Assembly (NCBI GenBank): GCA_951813615.1
Contig: OX638377.1
Span: 5,801,739 to 5,865,738, forward strand
DNA length: 64,000 nucleotides
Reading direction: 5' to 3'
DNA from: an uncultured Latescibacterota bacterium
Lineage (GTDB): Bacteria > Latescibacterota > UBA2968 > UBA8231
Shown here: in pieces, positions 54,770-64,000 of the stretch
How positions within the stretch are numbered: position 1 is the stretch's first letter
Layout: the number at the start of each line of letters is the position of its first letter
Made by a program: the position numbers and the translations under genes
The notes under the pieces: generated by a model
Told to the model about the DNA's origin: nothing
The model's input: the letters and a program-made list of their open reading frames with translations, nothing else
Databases searched by the model: none

Positions 54770-55555
54770 ATGAACGGGAGTACGGGATTTGAGCAGTACG
54801 TAACGATGGAAGAATACCTCAAGGGTCGGCGCTGCATTATCACCGGCTCTAGTGGGACGATTGGCAAAATCTTTGCGACCTTTATCGCCTCGCGCGGTGG
54901 GATTCCCATTCTGGTCGATGTGGTGCCGCAAGAAGAGACTGAGGAGGCCGTCGCGTCCTACGGTGGTGAATACAGCGCCCATCGCGTTGATCTTAGCGAT
55001 GTCGCGCAGATCAAATCCTTCTACGCTGAAATAGCCGAACGGTACGACGGCCTCGACCTGCTCATCAATAACGCCGGGCTGCTCAGCGAGGTAAAGTTGC
55101 TCGACATGACCGAGGACAATTGGGACCGCGTCCTCAATGTAAATGCAAAAGGCGCGGCCTTTATGAGCCAAGGCGCGGTCGGCCTGATGCAGCATGGCAG
55201 CGACGATCGGCAAATTATCAACATTGTGTCGCTGGCCGCACTGGTGGGTGGGCTGTACGTGGGAGCGCCCTATGTTTGCAGCAAGGCGGCCCTGCTCGGC
55301 CTCAGCCGCAATTATACGGTGCAGGCAGGCAAGGAATTCGGGATTCGCGTCAATTCCATCAGCCCGGTCATTGTCAGCGGCCAGATGATTTCCAACACGC
55401 CACGCGAGGCCATTGACGGGGTCAAAAACCTAATGAAGGTGTGGAACCAAGAAGTCCCCCCTGTGCATCTGCTCTACGTTTTTGAAATGCTGTGTAGAAC
55501 TCCGTCGATGACGGGTAAAAATATCGTTCTCGATGGCGGCATTCTGCTGGAGTAG
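54770..55555 (+). CDS. Short-chain dehydrogenase/reductase (SDR)
   Basis: This 261-residue classical SDR has the cofactor motif TGSSGTIGKIF, NNAG in LLINNAGLL, and the catalytic Ser, Tyr and Lys in NIVSLAA and PYVCSKAAL. It ends GKNIVLDGGILL. AGGAG eight bases before the ATG supports the start. It should act on a hydroxyl group of a sugar or acid. The hypothetical gene at 55647 follows after 91 bases and may be in the same transcript. Confidence 0.85.
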   Translation: MNGSTGFEQYVTMEEYLKGRRCIITGSSGTIGKIFATFIASRGGIPILVDVVPQEETEEAVASYGGEYSAHRVDLSDVAQIKSFYAEIAERYDGLDLLINNAGLLSEVKLLDMTEDNWDRVLNVNAKGAAFMSQGAVGLMQHGSDDRQIINIVSLAALVGGLYVGAPYVCSKAALLGLSRNYTVQAGKEFGIRVNSISPVIVSGQMISNTPREAIDGVKNLMKVWNQEVPPVHLLYVFEMLCRTPSMTGKNIVLDGGILLE

Positions 55556-55646
55556 ACCGCGCGGCGACTTGCGCAGCGGCGATCTAACAGCTTGTGGCGG
55601 TGCGCCCAATGGCGTTACATATTTGAAATGTTAGGTGGAGTTACCC

Positions 55647-56294
55647 ATGCACAGTTCAACACTCGGCGACAGCGATTTTGAGATAATTGCCAGCGGCCGT
55701 CCGGTCGCGCTGGCAGAGTACTTCAGCGGCTTTACCAATACCAAGAGGCTGGGGGTGCTAGCGCCCAATCGCCTTGAGGGCGTCGGGGCCGTCAATTTGA
55801 TCATGGCCCACGTAACCGCCTTTTACAATACCTACCGCGCCACGGGCGAGGATTTTTTCGCGTACCCCGATAACTTCACCTTCCAATCGCGCGAGCCCAA
55901 GGCGGCCTACGGGATGTTCGACATCTGGCCGGAGCACAAGGACGTGCTAGTTGGCACGGATGCGGTCGAGCGGCTCAACGCGATTACCGATCGCGGTGTC
56001 AACATCCTATTGGTGCCCGACGGCCCTCCGACTCCGCGCGAGTACCAGCGGCAGCAGCTCGCCGCGGCCGAGCGGCTCATCGAAACCTGCTATGCGTATT
56101 CGGCCACCGGCGAAGTTGCCGACCCCGACGTAGTGATCCGTTGCCCGGCAGACCCGCTCGCCTCTTGGTGCCAGCGCGTCTTTGACTCCGTGCCCGACGG
56201 CGAGTGCGAGGCGGGCTGGCAGGGCCAAGGTCCCGTGCTCGAACAATCCTTTCGCCGCATCAGCCGACAAGACGCGCTCGCTCGCCTCGCTTAA
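55647..56294 (+). CDS. Protein of unknown family
   Basis: This 215-residue cytoplasmic protein is not one I recognise. ATG 55647 follows GGTGGAG; a GTG 12 bases earlier overlaps that site. It is mixed alpha/beta with LGVLAPNRLEGVGAVNLIMAHVTAFYN, AYGMFDIWPEHKDVLVGTDAVERLN and ILLVPDGPPTPREYQ. The spacing suggests a small-molecule or nucleotide-binding fold, but no catalytic motif stands out. It sits between an SDR and a PhyH gene on the same strand, so a role in the same pathway is likely. Confidence 0.5.
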   Translation: MHSSTLGDSDFEIIASGRPVALAEYFSGFTNTKRLGVLAPNRLEGVGAVNLIMAHVTAFYNTYRATGEDFFAYPDNFTFQSREPKAAYGMFDIWPEHKDVLVGTDAVERLNAITDRGVNILLVPDGPPTPREYQRQQLAAAERLIETCYAYSATGEVADPDVVIRCPADPLASWCQRVFDSVPDGECEAGWQGQGPVLEQSFRRISRQDALARLA

Positions 56295-56311
56295 GATCAA
56301 AGGAACTTGCC

Positions 56312-57100
56312 ATGACCGCTCTCCACGCCTCCGCGCTAAGTGCCGACGAACTCGACCAGTTTCACGAGCAGGGGTACGTGCGCCTCGGCCATGTGGCTTC
56401 CCACGAAGAGATCGACGCCCTCTGCCAGCGCATCGACCAGATCATGCTCGGCGAAGTGCGCTACGACAACATGCTCATGCAGCTATGCCCTTCGGCTGGC
56501 AATCCCGATCTTTCGCGGCAGACCAAGGAGTTTAAGGGCTCCTCGCTCAAGTACCGCAAAATTCAGGATCTGGAGCAGGATCCGCTGTTTTTGGACTACA
56601 TGCAAAAGCCGCTCTTCCGCGACTTAACCGCTAAAATCGTCAGCGCGGAGGTCTCGATCTTTCGCGCCATGTTTTTCAACAAGCCGGCCGAGCAGGGCGT
56701 CCTGATCAACTGGCACCAAGACGGCGCTGGCGGCTGGCAACTGAGCATTCCCCCCAAGGTCACGGTATGGACTGCGCTCGACGACACGTGCGTTGCCAAC
56801 GGCTGCCTGCAGATCATCCCCAGCTCGCACCACACCATGATCCCCGAGACGGGCGATCTGCTCTCGGAGGACGAGCGCGCGCAGCACGCCCCGGATGAGA
56901 GGCGGCTGTATTTGGAAATGGAAAAAGGCGAGGTGGTGCTTTTGCACAACTGGACCTTGCACCGCTCGGAGACGAATAACACCAATCGCCCGCGCCGTGC
57001 GTTTAGCGTCTGCTACATCGACGCGGCTACCCGCCAAAAGACGACGGGCTGCGCCTTTCCCCGCGTCTTCCCGACCTATCAGCCCATTAGTGATAATTGA
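56312..57100 (+). CDS. Phytanoyl-CoA dioxygenase family protein
   Basis: This 262-residue PhyH protein has HQD in INWHQDGAGG, a distal His in NWTLHRSETN, and an Arg in RPRRAFSVCY. ATG 56312 follows AAAGGA and is 18 bases after the preceding stop. Its C-terminal end overlaps the convergent aldehyde dehydrogenase gene by 14 bases. It may hydroxylate the product of the SDR and the unknown protein before it. The substrate is unknown. Confidence 0.9.
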   Translation: MTALHASALSADELDQFHEQGYVRLGHVASHEEIDALCQRIDQIMLGEVRYDNMLMQLCPSAGNPDLSRQTKEFKGSSLKYRKIQDLEQDPLFLDYMQKPLFRDLTAKIVSAEVSIFRAMFFNKPAEQGVLINWHQDGAGGWQLSIPPKVTVWTALDDTCVANGCLQIIPSSHHTMIPETGDLLSEDERAQHAPDERRLYLEMEKGEVVLLHNWTLHRSETNNTNRPRRAFSVCYIDAATRQKTTGCAFPRVFPTYQPISDN

Positions 57101-58535
57101 TAAAGGCGACCTTGTGCTCGGTGAAAAACTCGATCCCGGTGTCGCCCGATTCCGGGATCCCGTGCCCGGAAGCCTTCACCCCGCCGAATGAGAGCTGGGG
57201 CTCGCGATAGGCCGTCATCATGTTCACGTGCGTCAGCCCCACGTCGGTCTCATCTAAAAACTGAAAAGCCCGCCCAATGTCTCGCGTGAAAATGGACGAC
57301 GCCAGCCCAAACTCCACGCCATTGGCGATTTCTAGGGCTTCGGAAAAATCTTCTGCTACCATTAGGCACAACACCGGGCCGAAGATTTCTTCCTGAGCGA
57401 TGCGCATCTGCGGCTGAACATTGGTAAAAACCGTCGGCGCGATAAAACACCCTTTGTCGAATCCGTTGTCGGTCAGGCGCTCGCCGCCGTGCGCGATGCA
57501 GGCTCCTTCTGCTTTGCCGATCTCGATGTAGGCTTCGATCGTCTCAAGTTGGTCCGTACCGCACACCGGCCCCATATCCACCCCATCTTCTGTTCCATTT
57601 CCCACGCGAATTTGCTTGACGCGCTCTAGCACCTTGTCGGTGAAGGCTGCGGCGACCTCGCGCTCGGCAATTGCCCGGCTCGTCGAAGTGCACCACTGTC
57701 CGGCGCAGGCGTAGGCCGCCTTGACGACCGCATCCGCTGCCATGTCGAGGTCGGCGTCGGCCAAGATAACGGCGGGATTTTTGCCGCCCATCTCCAGTTG
57801 CGTGCGGATGATCCCTTGGGCGGCGCGCTGCTGAATGCCCCGGCCCACTTGGGTCGAGCCGGTAAAGGAAATCGACTGCACCAACGGATGCGTGATCATG
57901 GTTTCTCCGACTGTACTGCCTCCGCCGCAGACGAAGTTCAGCACGCCTGGGGGCAGCCCAGCCTCGGCAAAGATATCGACGAAAGCCCGCCCGGCTCCGG
58001 GCGTCAGGCTCGCCGGCTTGAAGACGATGGTGTTGCCGCTGATCAGTGCTGGCGTACACTTGCGCCCCGGCACGTTGAACGGAAAGTTCCAAGGGCTGAT
58101 GATCGACGCCACCCCGAGGGGCCGTCGCACGCTGTAGGCAAACACCCCAGCTTGCGCTGAGGGTGCGGTCTGGCCGCACATGGAGATCCCTTGGGCGATC
58201 TGGAACTCCATCTCGCGCACCGCCGACCCTATTTCGGTGTGCGCTTCGTCGAGCGTCTTGCCATTTTCCGCGGTGAGGATGGCGGCGATTTCTTCGGCCC
58301 GCCCCTTTAGCACGGCGACCGCCCGCGACAAGTACTCTGCCCGCTGGTACACCCCCATGTCGGCCCACGCCGGAAACGCCGCGTGCGCTGCTTCAATGGC
58401 CTGCTCGGCGTCGGCGCTGGTGCCTTGGGGCCACTCCCCGGTTACGTGTTCTAGGTCGGCTGGATTGCGCTGGGCAAAGGTCTGTCCGTCCGAGGCTCCG
58501 ACCCACTGGCCGTCGATGTAGTTTTGCGATTTCAT
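57087..58535 (-). CDS. NAD(P)-dependent aldehyde dehydrogenase
   Basis: This is a 482-residue enzyme with the catalytic Cys in ACAGQWCTSTSR, the catalytic Glu loop LEMGGKNPAVI, SPWNFPFNVPGRK, and EEIFGPVLC near the end. It has both catalytic residues and so is a non-acylating type, unlike the MmsA-like gene. It oxidises an aldehyde (succinic- or alpha-ketoglutaric-semialdehyde-like) to an acid. GGAG five bases before the ATG supports the start. It follows the enolase-type gene (28-base gap) on the same strand, which suggests sugar-acid breakdown through 2-keto-3-deoxy intermediates. Confidence 0.88.
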   Translation of the reverse strand: MKSQNYIDGQWVGASDGQTFAQRNPADLEHVTGEWPQGTSADAEQAIEAAHAAFPAWADMGVYQRAEYLSRAVAVLKGRAEEIAAILTAENGKTLDEAHTEIGSAVREMEFQIAQGISMCGQTAPSAQAGVFAYSVRRPLGVASIISPWNFPFNVPGRKCTPALISGNTIVFKPASLTPGAGRAFVDIFAEAGLPPGVLNFVCGGGSTVGETMITHPLVQSISFTGSTQVGRGIQQRAAQGIIRTQLEMGGKNPAVILADADLDMAADAVVKAAYACAGQWCTSTSRAIAEREVAAAFTDKVLERVKQIRVGNGTEDGVDMGPVCGTDQLETIEAYIEIGKAEGACIAHGGERLTDNGFDKGCFIAPTVFTNVQPQMRIAQEEIFGPVLCLMVAEDFSEALEIANGVEFGLASSIFTRDIGRAFQFLDETDVGLTHVNMMTAYREPQLSFGGVKASGHGIPESGDTGIEFFTEHKVAFINYH

Positions 58536-58563
58536 AGTAGCTCCAGTTAAAAGTGATGGCGGC

Positions 58564-59724
58564 TCAGGACCACAGCGGCACTCCGGCAGGCAGCGCGGCG
58601 GCGATGGCTTCTTCGTCTAGATCGACGCCCAAGCCAGGGCCGTCGGGCACGTCGATGTAACCCTGCTGAATGGGGTTCTTGATGTCGAGCATGGTACCCC
58701 ACAGCGGAATGTTGCGCGAGTGGTGCTCCAAGGCGAGGAAATTGGGCAGGGTGGCGCAGATATGCACCGCGGCCATGCCCGTAATTGCGCTCCGCATGTA
58801 GTGGGGGGCTACCGACATGTGGTACATCTCGGCTAGCTCGGCGATGCGGCGGATTTCAATGGCGCCGCCGCTGTGGGGGATGTCCGGCTCCAGCAGGTCG
58901 CAGGCCTGTTGTTCCATCAGCTCGCGGAACATCTTGGCTCCGTAAAAGATTTCGCCGGTACAGATTGGCGTCTCGGTCTGTTGGCAGATCTTGGCCAAGG
59001 CGGCGACATTGCCCCACTCCCAGCGAATGGGATCCTCCAACCACAGCAGGTCGAGGTGTTCCACGTCTTTGCAGATGCGCAGGGCGTCGGCGAGGTTGAA
59101 GGAACCGTGCAGGTCGATGGATAAGTCGATGTAAGGGCCTATCGCTTGGCGCAGGCTTTCGATGGTGGTGACGATGTGATGGTGTTGCCGGCGGCTGATG
59201 GAGCGGTCGTACGCGTCGAGCTTCCAAGGGTTGGGCACGTCGAGATCGAACTTGATTGCGGTGTATCCTTCGGCCACTACTTCTTGGGCCATGGACACGT
59301 AGGCGCTGGTTTCATACACCGGGTCCAATTGTCCGCTGGCCCGCGTCTCCTGCCAGCGCCGCTCGTAGTCTTCCCGCGTCCAGTGCGCGCCCGAGTGGCA
59401 GTCGCAGTACACGCGGATGCGGTCGCGCAGTTTGCCGCCCAGCAACTCGTGCATGGGCGCGTTTAGCTGCTTGCCGCGGATGTCCCACAGGGCGATTTCC
59501 ACGCCGGCACCGCGGCCCTGCATCTGCCACAGGTGATCGTAGTGCAGTTGATTGATGTTGGTCGGGTCGCGGCCGATGAGCATTTGTTTGAGTTGCTCGA
59601 TAGGGCCCCCAGCGGTCCACTCGCCGAGGCCGACAATGCCTTCGTCGGTGAAGATTTTCAGCAAGGACCAGTGGCGATGTTCCGCGCCGAGGGAGGGCGT
59701 AACCTTAATGTCGGTGATCTTCAT
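58564..59724 (-). CDS. Enolase-superfamily sugar-acid dehydratase-like protein
   Basis: This 386-residue protein has the DxH pair in SIDLHGSFN, Glu ligands in LWLEDPIRW and CTGEIFYG, and a catalytic-type His in APHYMRSA, as in galactonate and mannonate dehydratases. It should remove water from a sugar acid to yield a 2-keto-3-deoxy acid. ATG 59724 follows GAGAG; an earlier ATG lies inside the terminator. With the adjacent aldehyde dehydrogenase it fits a sugar-acid pathway. The precise sugar acid is unknown. Confidence 0.85.
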   Translation of the reverse strand: MKITDIKVTPSLGAEHRHWSLLKIFTDEGIVGLGEWTAGGPIEQLKQMLIGRDPTNINQLHYDHLWQMQGRGAGVEIALWDIRGKQLNAPMHELLGGKLRDRIRVYCDCHSGAHWTREDYERRWQETRASGQLDPVYETSAYVSMAQEVVAEGYTAIKFDLDVPNPWKLDAYDRSISRRQHHHIVTTIESLRQAIGPYIDLSIDLHGSFNLADALRICKDVEHLDLLWLEDPIRWEWGNVAALAKICQQTETPICTGEIFYGAKMFRELMEQQACDLLEPDIPHSGGAIEIRRIAELAEMYHMSVAPHYMRSAITGMAAVHICATLPNFLALEHHSRNIPLWGTMLDIKNPIQQGYIDVPDGPGLGVDLDEEAIAAALPAGVPLWS

Positions 59725-59748
59725 GGTCTCTCTTTCGCTGGCAAACAT

Positions 59749-59780
59749 AAAAAGCGCGACTTCGGATGAGCAGAAGTCGC
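59749..59780 (-). terminator. Intrinsic terminator after the sulfatase gene
   Basis: On the minus strand a perfect 8-bp stem, GCGACTTC/GAAGTCGC, with a 9-base loop is followed by GC and TTTTTATG. It lies about 98 bases after the sulfatase stop and before the dehydratase gene, so the two are probably transcribed separately. The A-run side ends just upstream of the next gene. Confidence 0.65.
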
Positions 59781-59877
59781 TGACGCCAATTTCCGCCTTC
59801 TATGGTCAAAATAGGCTCCGCTGAGGCATGGGGTCAAGGATGTCTGGATCGTTGTTCCGGACGCTGTTCACTCGCCT

Positions 59878-61323
59878 TTATTCGTCCACGATCTCCAGTA
59901 TAGAGCCGTCGGGCTGAATCCGCCGCCGTTCCGCCTCGACCCCCTCAAACCATGTCTCCAACGTCCCTAACATCCGGCTCGCGCGCTCCGGCTCGGACGA
60001 CGCCATGTTGTTTTTTTCTAGCGGGTCGTCGTCGATATTATACAACTCCAAGTCGGCCGGCGGCGGGAGGATCAACTCGGGATCCGGCTCGCTCATTAGT
60101 TCCGTCACCTCGTCGGGGTGGTATTTGTATTGGATATCCACTTCCACGTAACGCTCCATCACGCGCTTATCCGCATCGGTCTTGGGCCTTTGCGCCAACT
60201 GGGGACGGACCAGCTTCCACGGCCCCTCGCGCATCGCCGCGTTGATCCAGCCGACGGGCTGAAATTGGTTGAGCTGCCAAAATCGCGCCGGAGCGTCATC
60301 GCCGCCGCCGCGCAACACCGCGGCTGCGTCGCGCCCGTCGAGGGGCCGCCCGCCGGGCCGCTCGATACCGCACAACCCGGCCAAGGTCGGCAACCAGTCC
60401 ATACCGTGCACCAACTCGTCGATCTGCCGCCCCCCCTCCAACCCGCCGCGCCAGCGCACGATCATCGGCACCCGGATGCCGCCCTCGTAAACCGACCCTT
60501 TCTGCCCGTTAAAGCCGCAATTGTAGCGCCGTGTATCTGTGCTCATCCCCTCGGGCACTTGGTCGGGCCGCAACCCGAACGCCGGTCCGTTGTCGCTGGT
60601 GAACATCAGGATCGTATCGTCGGCCAGTCCCAAGTCTGCCAATGTTTCCGCGATCCGCCCGACGCCCCGATCCATGATCTCGTTCATCGCGTAGGTAATC
60701 GCCACACCCGGGCTCATCCCCGCGTCGAGATAGGGTTGTACCGTTTCGTCGGGGGCCTGCAACGGCGAATGCGGCGCATTGTACATCATGCAGAGCAGAA
60801 AGGGGTCCTGCCGGTGCCGCGCAATAAAATCCACCGCCTCGTCGGTGAACACATCGGTCAAATAGCGCCCGTCCGCGGTCTCGCGCCGCCCGTTGCGCTC
60901 GACCCACCAGTCAAAATAATCCATCCACCCGCCGCGAAAGCCCAAAAACTCATCGAAGCCGCGCGCGTTGGGATGATAGCGATCGTCAAGTGCTCCATTG
61001 TGCCACTTGCCGATCAGCCCCGTCGCATACCCCGCGTGTTTGTACGCATCGCCGATGGTCACCTCGTCGAGCGCGATGCGGTCCATCCCGCGCACCTCCA
61101 TCGGTGTCAACGCGCCGGTGCGGTGCGGGTAACGACCCGTAAGAAGCGCCGCCCGCGACGGCGAGCAGGCCGGCGACCCAGCGTAGTGTTGGGTCAGACA
61201 GACCCCCTCGCCAACCAACGCGTCGAGATGGGGCGTGCGGGCCGGGCCGTCGTTAAAAACGCCGAAATCGCCATAGCCCATGTCGTCGGCGACGATAAGA
61301 ATCACATTGGGTCGTTTTGGCAT
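59878..61323 (-). CDS. Formylglycine-dependent sulfatase
   Basis: This is a 481-residue sulfatase with N-terminal metal ligands in VADDMGYGDFG and the modification motif CxPxR in ACSPSRAALLTGRYPHR. It also has IGKWHNG and MFTSDNGPAFG, which hold other metal and sulfate ligands. The Cys must be converted to formylglycine. There is no clear signal peptide, unlike most secreted sulfatases. It removes sulfate esters from sugars or other organic sulfates. AAGGAT precedes the ATG. A terminator follows. Confidence 0.9.
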   Translation of the reverse strand: MPKRPNVILIVADDMGYGDFGVFNDGPARTPHLDALVGEGVCLTQHYAGSPACSPSRAALLTGRYPHRTGALTPMEVRGMDRIALDEVTIGDAYKHAGYATGLIGKWHNGALDDRYHPNARGFDEFLGFRGGWMDYFDWWVERNGRRETADGRYLTDVFTDEAVDFIARHRQDPFLLCMMYNAPHSPLQAPDETVQPYLDAGMSPGVAITYAMNEIMDRGVGRIAETLADLGLADDTILMFTSDNGPAFGLRPDQVPEGMSTDTRRYNCGFNGQKGSVYEGGIRVPMIVRWRGGLEGGRQIDELVHGMDWLPTLAGLCGIERPGGRPLDGRDAAAVLRGGGDDAPARFWQLNQFQPVGWINAAMREGPWKLVRPQLAQRPKTDADKRVMERYVEVDIQYKYHPDEVTELMSEPDPELILPPPADLELYNIDDDPLEKNNMASSEPERASRMLGTLETWFEGVEAERRRIQPDGSILEIVDE

Positions 61324-61513
61324 TGCGATTATCCTTAGCCGTAGAGAAATTTCAAGAGGGTCTCATGGCGAGAGGCGTTCGGCGGTCTCGGGGCAATGCT
61401 CGCGCTGGTTGGTTTGCTGGTCGAACTCGCGCGCTATAAAGGCGCAGTGCAACGTACGGCGGAGCCGGCCGAACCCTGCAGATGGATTTGCTCACGTCGT
61501 TTATTTAGTAAAC

Positions 61514-63880
61514 CTAGTAGACCACAGAAATGATTTCCTGCGCCTTCTCGTCGCCGGCATCGCCTTCGACGAGAAGTTCCAGAATGTAGAGGCCGGGGGC
61601 GACGCGGTCCCCCGCATCGTCGCGACCGTCCCAGGTGAACTGATGCTGGTCGGCGCGGCCATTCTCGCCGCGGTCGTAGACGGGGCGACCGGCCAGATCG
61701 TAGAGGCGCAACCGCAAGGGGCGCGATTCGAGCACGTTGATTAGGTCAACCGAGAGCTGCAATGCGTCGTTGACCCCGTCGCCATTGGGGGTGAGCACCG
61801 GCGAAGAGAGCACCACGTTGGCGAAGAGCTTGGGGCTGACGGGCAGGCTGACGACGTTGGTGTTGCTCTCGATTAGTTCGGAGGCGTTACCGGGGTCGAC
61901 GCGCTGGCGCACGCTAGCGTCCTGACGGCCGTCCTGGAGAAAGACGTCGAAGCGGGTCGATTGCCGGAATACGGAAGATTCGAACTTCAACTCGATGAGC
62001 TGGTCGGTGCGGATGCGATTGGGCAAGTGGATCAGAAAGCCATTGGCGGTGGTGTCCATCTGCACGTCGAGGTCGGTGCCATTACGCGAAACGCTCATAA
62101 AATTCACCGGTGCGACCGACTCGACGGCGAGGCGGTCGAAGCCGCTGGTGTTTTCGGGTTTTAAGTAATAGGTGAATTCGGTCAGTATGCCCGGTTCGAC
62201 CTGCTGGGGAAAGATCTCGCCGAGTACGCGGGCGGCCAGCGGCTCGGTGAAGTTGGCGGCGAGGAAGTCGAGGGTAGCAGCGCGGTCGGGCGAGTCGGAG
62301 ACCATGCGGACGTCGATTTCCATGTAGCGGCGCGGCGAGGGCGAGAGAAAGTCCTCGCCGGAGAAGCTGTAGATCCGGCTCCAGACGCTCCAATCGCCGC
62401 CGGCGACGCGGGAGGTGTCGATGGGGCCTTTGAAGCTGGGGATTAGCTTGTTGTACTTCCTCTCGGTGACTTCCTTGCCGTTCTTGTCGTGGTAGGTCAA
62501 GATCTCGGTGACGTCGTTGCCGGTGCGGGTGCGGATTTCGATGAGAGTGCCCGGCGGTTGTTCGCCGCTCCATTCTATCGAGTTGAGATTCTTGCCCTCG
62601 CCCAGGTCGATCAGCGGCGATTGGAAACCGACGTCTTGGGGGAAGCCCTGGCCGAAGATCTGGATCTCGTCGGTGGCTCCGCCGGCGCTGCAGCCGGGCA
62701 CTCTGAAGCTGCCGCCCCTCACGCCTAGGCTCTGGAAGGAGAAGCAGCTAGTGTCCCAGAATTTCCAGAAGATGCGCATGTAGCGGGTAGGCTGCAGGTC
62801 GAAATGGTGGTCTACCAGCCCTTTGGACCGCTGGTGGACGGGCGCTTCGCCCGAGAAGTGCTTGGTCCACAGGCGCGAGCCGTCGGGTGAGAGCGAGCCA
62901 TCGGAGGTCATCAACTCGTAGAAGCGAAAGCCCCAGCGCCGCCGGGAGACAATGTGTCTGCTGGTGATGGCGCCGCCAAAAAACGACTTCTCAACTACGC
63001 CGCCGATGACCCGGATCTGGTCGACCCAGTAGACAGCGCCCAGGTCGAGGACCATGTGCGAGAGAATATCATTGAGGCCTCGCCCGGCGCTGCCGGCTCT
63101 CCAGCCTAAGTAGAGGTCGCCATCGAAAAGGGCTCTGGCCTTGCCGAGGGGTTGCTGGTCAATCTGGGCGAGGTTGGTATTGATGTCGACGGCACCTCCC
63201 CGTTCCAGCAGACCGAGAGCGATATTGTCGCCGATGGTTTCGACTTCGACCTCGACTAGGCGGGCGTCGGGCACCATCAGCAAGAGCTCGAAGCGGATAA
63301 ACTGCAGCGGCTCGGCGTCGATTTCCGCTATTTCGTAGGTCACCCGGTGGCGGGTGTTTTCCTTGAAGCGCTCCTTGGTGCGGTAGACGAGCGAGCCCTC
63401 GATGGGGGCGGCGATAAAATCGGTTTCGGGTTCGCCGGTCGAAATCAGCAGATCGAAGAGTTCGAAGGGCGGGGCCTCCGCGTCGAAGACCAAGGTCACG
63501 CTGTGGGCCGAGACGGCGCGGCCGAGATTGACTTCGAGAAACCAATTCTCGGCTTCGGCTTCCGGGGCGGGTGCCCAGCCGGTCGCCGGGTCGCCATCGA
63601 TGGCGAAGCGGGCCAGGTTGAGGTTGGAGCCGGCGTTGCGGATGCCGCCGTCGAAGGCGTCCGAGTCGCGCACGGCGTCGGTCAGTCTTTCGATACGGGT
63701 GGGCTGGATCACGCCCAGCGCCGTCAGGTCCACTGCGCCCAGGGGCAACTCCCACTGCCGCCAGTCGCGCGCCGAGTCGTAGCGCAACTGCTCGGCCGAC
63801 AGGGTGGACCCGCACCAGAGCGCCAGAGCGATGGTCGGGGCAAGTGCGGTGTAACGGATCGAGTTGAGGTGCTGTTTCAT
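61514..63880 (-). CDS. Large secreted discoidin-like protein (paralog of 28625-30982)
   Basis: This 788-residue exported protein has a 29-residue signal (TALAPTIALALWCGSTLSA), then WRQWELPLGAVDLTALG, the motif seen at the same place in the other copy. Two F5/8-type C regions follow (RFAIDGDPATGW with NWFLEVNLG, and DLGAVYWVDQIRV). The C-terminus has LTPNGDGVNDALQ, a FlgD-like LYDLAGRPV, FTWDGRDDAG and a terminal ISVVY. It is probably surface-attached through its gliding/T9SS-type tail and may bind carbohydrates. GAGAGG six bases before the ATG supports the start. The two copies differ enough to suggest distinct ligands. Confidence 0.78.
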   Translation of the reverse strand: MKQHLNSIRYTALAPTIALALWCGSTLSAEQLRYDSARDWRQWELPLGAVDLTALGVIQPTRIERLTDAVRDSDAFDGGIRNAGSNLNLARFAIDGDPATGWAPAPEAEAENWFLEVNLGRAVSAHSVTLVFDAEAPPFELFDLLISTGEPETDFIAAPIEGSLVYRTKERFKENTRHRVTYEIAEIDAEPLQFIRFELLLMVPDARLVEVEVETIGDNIALGLLERGGAVDINTNLAQIDQQPLGKARALFDGDLYLGWRAGSAGRGLNDILSHMVLDLGAVYWVDQIRVIGGVVEKSFFGGAITSRHIVSRRRWGFRFYELMTSDGSLSPDGSRLWTKHFSGEAPVHQRSKGLVDHHFDLQPTRYMRIFWKFWDTSCFSFQSLGVRGGSFRVPGCSAGGATDEIQIFGQGFPQDVGFQSPLIDLGEGKNLNSIEWSGEQPPGTLIEIRTRTGNDVTEILTYHDKNGKEVTERKYNKLIPSFKGPIDTSRVAGGDWSVWSRIYSFSGEDFLSPSPRRYMEIDVRMVSDSPDRAATLDFLAANFTEPLAARVLGEIFPQQVEPGILTEFTYYLKPENTSGFDRLAVESVAPVNFMSVSRNGTDLDVQMDTTANGFLIHLPNRIRTDQLIELKFESSVFRQSTRFDVFLQDGRQDASVRQRVDPGNASELIESNTNVVSLPVSPKLFANVVLSSPVLTPNGDGVNDALQLSVDLINVLESRPLRLRLYDLAGRPVYDRGENGRADQHQFTWDGRDDAGDRVAPGLYILELLVEGDAGDEKAQEIISVVY

Positions 63881-64000
63881 TGAAAGCCTCTCGAACTCTA
63901 CGTCGCCAATTAGAGATAGAAAATACTATGATATAAAGAGTCTCTTAGGGATGACACAACAAGAACCTCATATTCATCGGCCATCTTGAGGAAGATCAGA

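Overview
The window is a GC-rich bacterial chromosome segment carrying about 48 protein genes. I see no rRNA, tRNA or CRISPR array. The gene content suggests an uncultured Poribacteria- or Latescibacterota-like lineage: six phytanoyl-CoA-dioxygenase (PhyH) genes plus a seventh fragment, tandem Gfo/Idh/MocA oxidoreductases, enolase-superfamily enzymes, a formylglycine sulfatase, and two secreted discoidin-like proteins ending in gliding/T9SS-type tails. This placement is an inference from gene content only.

Layout. 0-6.8 kb: a PhyH gene cut by the window edge, a small omega-subunit-like gene, an aldo/keto reductase, then a tight run of SIS-domain protein, SDR, ROK-type protein, MetE-like methyltransferase and PhyH. 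6.8-8.7 kb: an AT-richer type II restriction-modification pair whose nuclease resembles EcoRV, followed by a PhyH fragment that marks an insertion scar. 8.8-24 kb: FAD oxidoreductase, PhyH, DUF4159-like protein, lactonase-like propeller, a tripartite RND efflux operon (its TolC protein is fused to a substrate-binding domain), an enolase-superfamily enzyme, and two paralogous TIM-barrel proteins. 24.6-28.6 kb: methyltransferase, two Gfo/Idh/MocA dehydrogenases and PhyH in one operon. 28.6-34.8 kb (minus strand): an ECF sigma factor overlapping a 1051-residue protein that joins RpoB-like and RpoC-like catalytic cores in one chain, then a large secreted protein.

35-37 kb: PhyH and an aspartoacylase-like amidohydrolase. 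37-44 kb: a patchwork accessory region with carbonic anhydrase, histidine phosphatase, GNAT, a gene cut by an IS4-type element, an EamA transporter, an AlbA/Schlafen-like protein and an AbiJ-like protein. 44-49 kb: hydantoinase/oxoprolinase subunits and a BNR-repeat protein. 49-64 kb: a DUF4143 ATPase, methylmalonate-semialdehyde-type and other aldehyde dehydrogenases, an M28 peptidase, an LDH2-type dehydrogenase, an SDR, PhyH, a sugar-acid-dehydratase-like enolase, the sulfatase, and a second copy of the large secreted protein.

Most ordinary genes fit scavenging and breakdown of sugars, sugar acids, sulfated compounds and amino-acid derivatives by a heterotroph. The standout locus is the sigma factor/single-chain RNA polymerase pair at 31.0-34.8 kb. 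It keeps the catalytic aspartate triad, the two active-site lysines of the beta barrel and a recognisable sigma-docking coiled coil. It lacks the beta flap and a canonical trigger loop. It is not the housekeeping polymerase, and its role is unknown.
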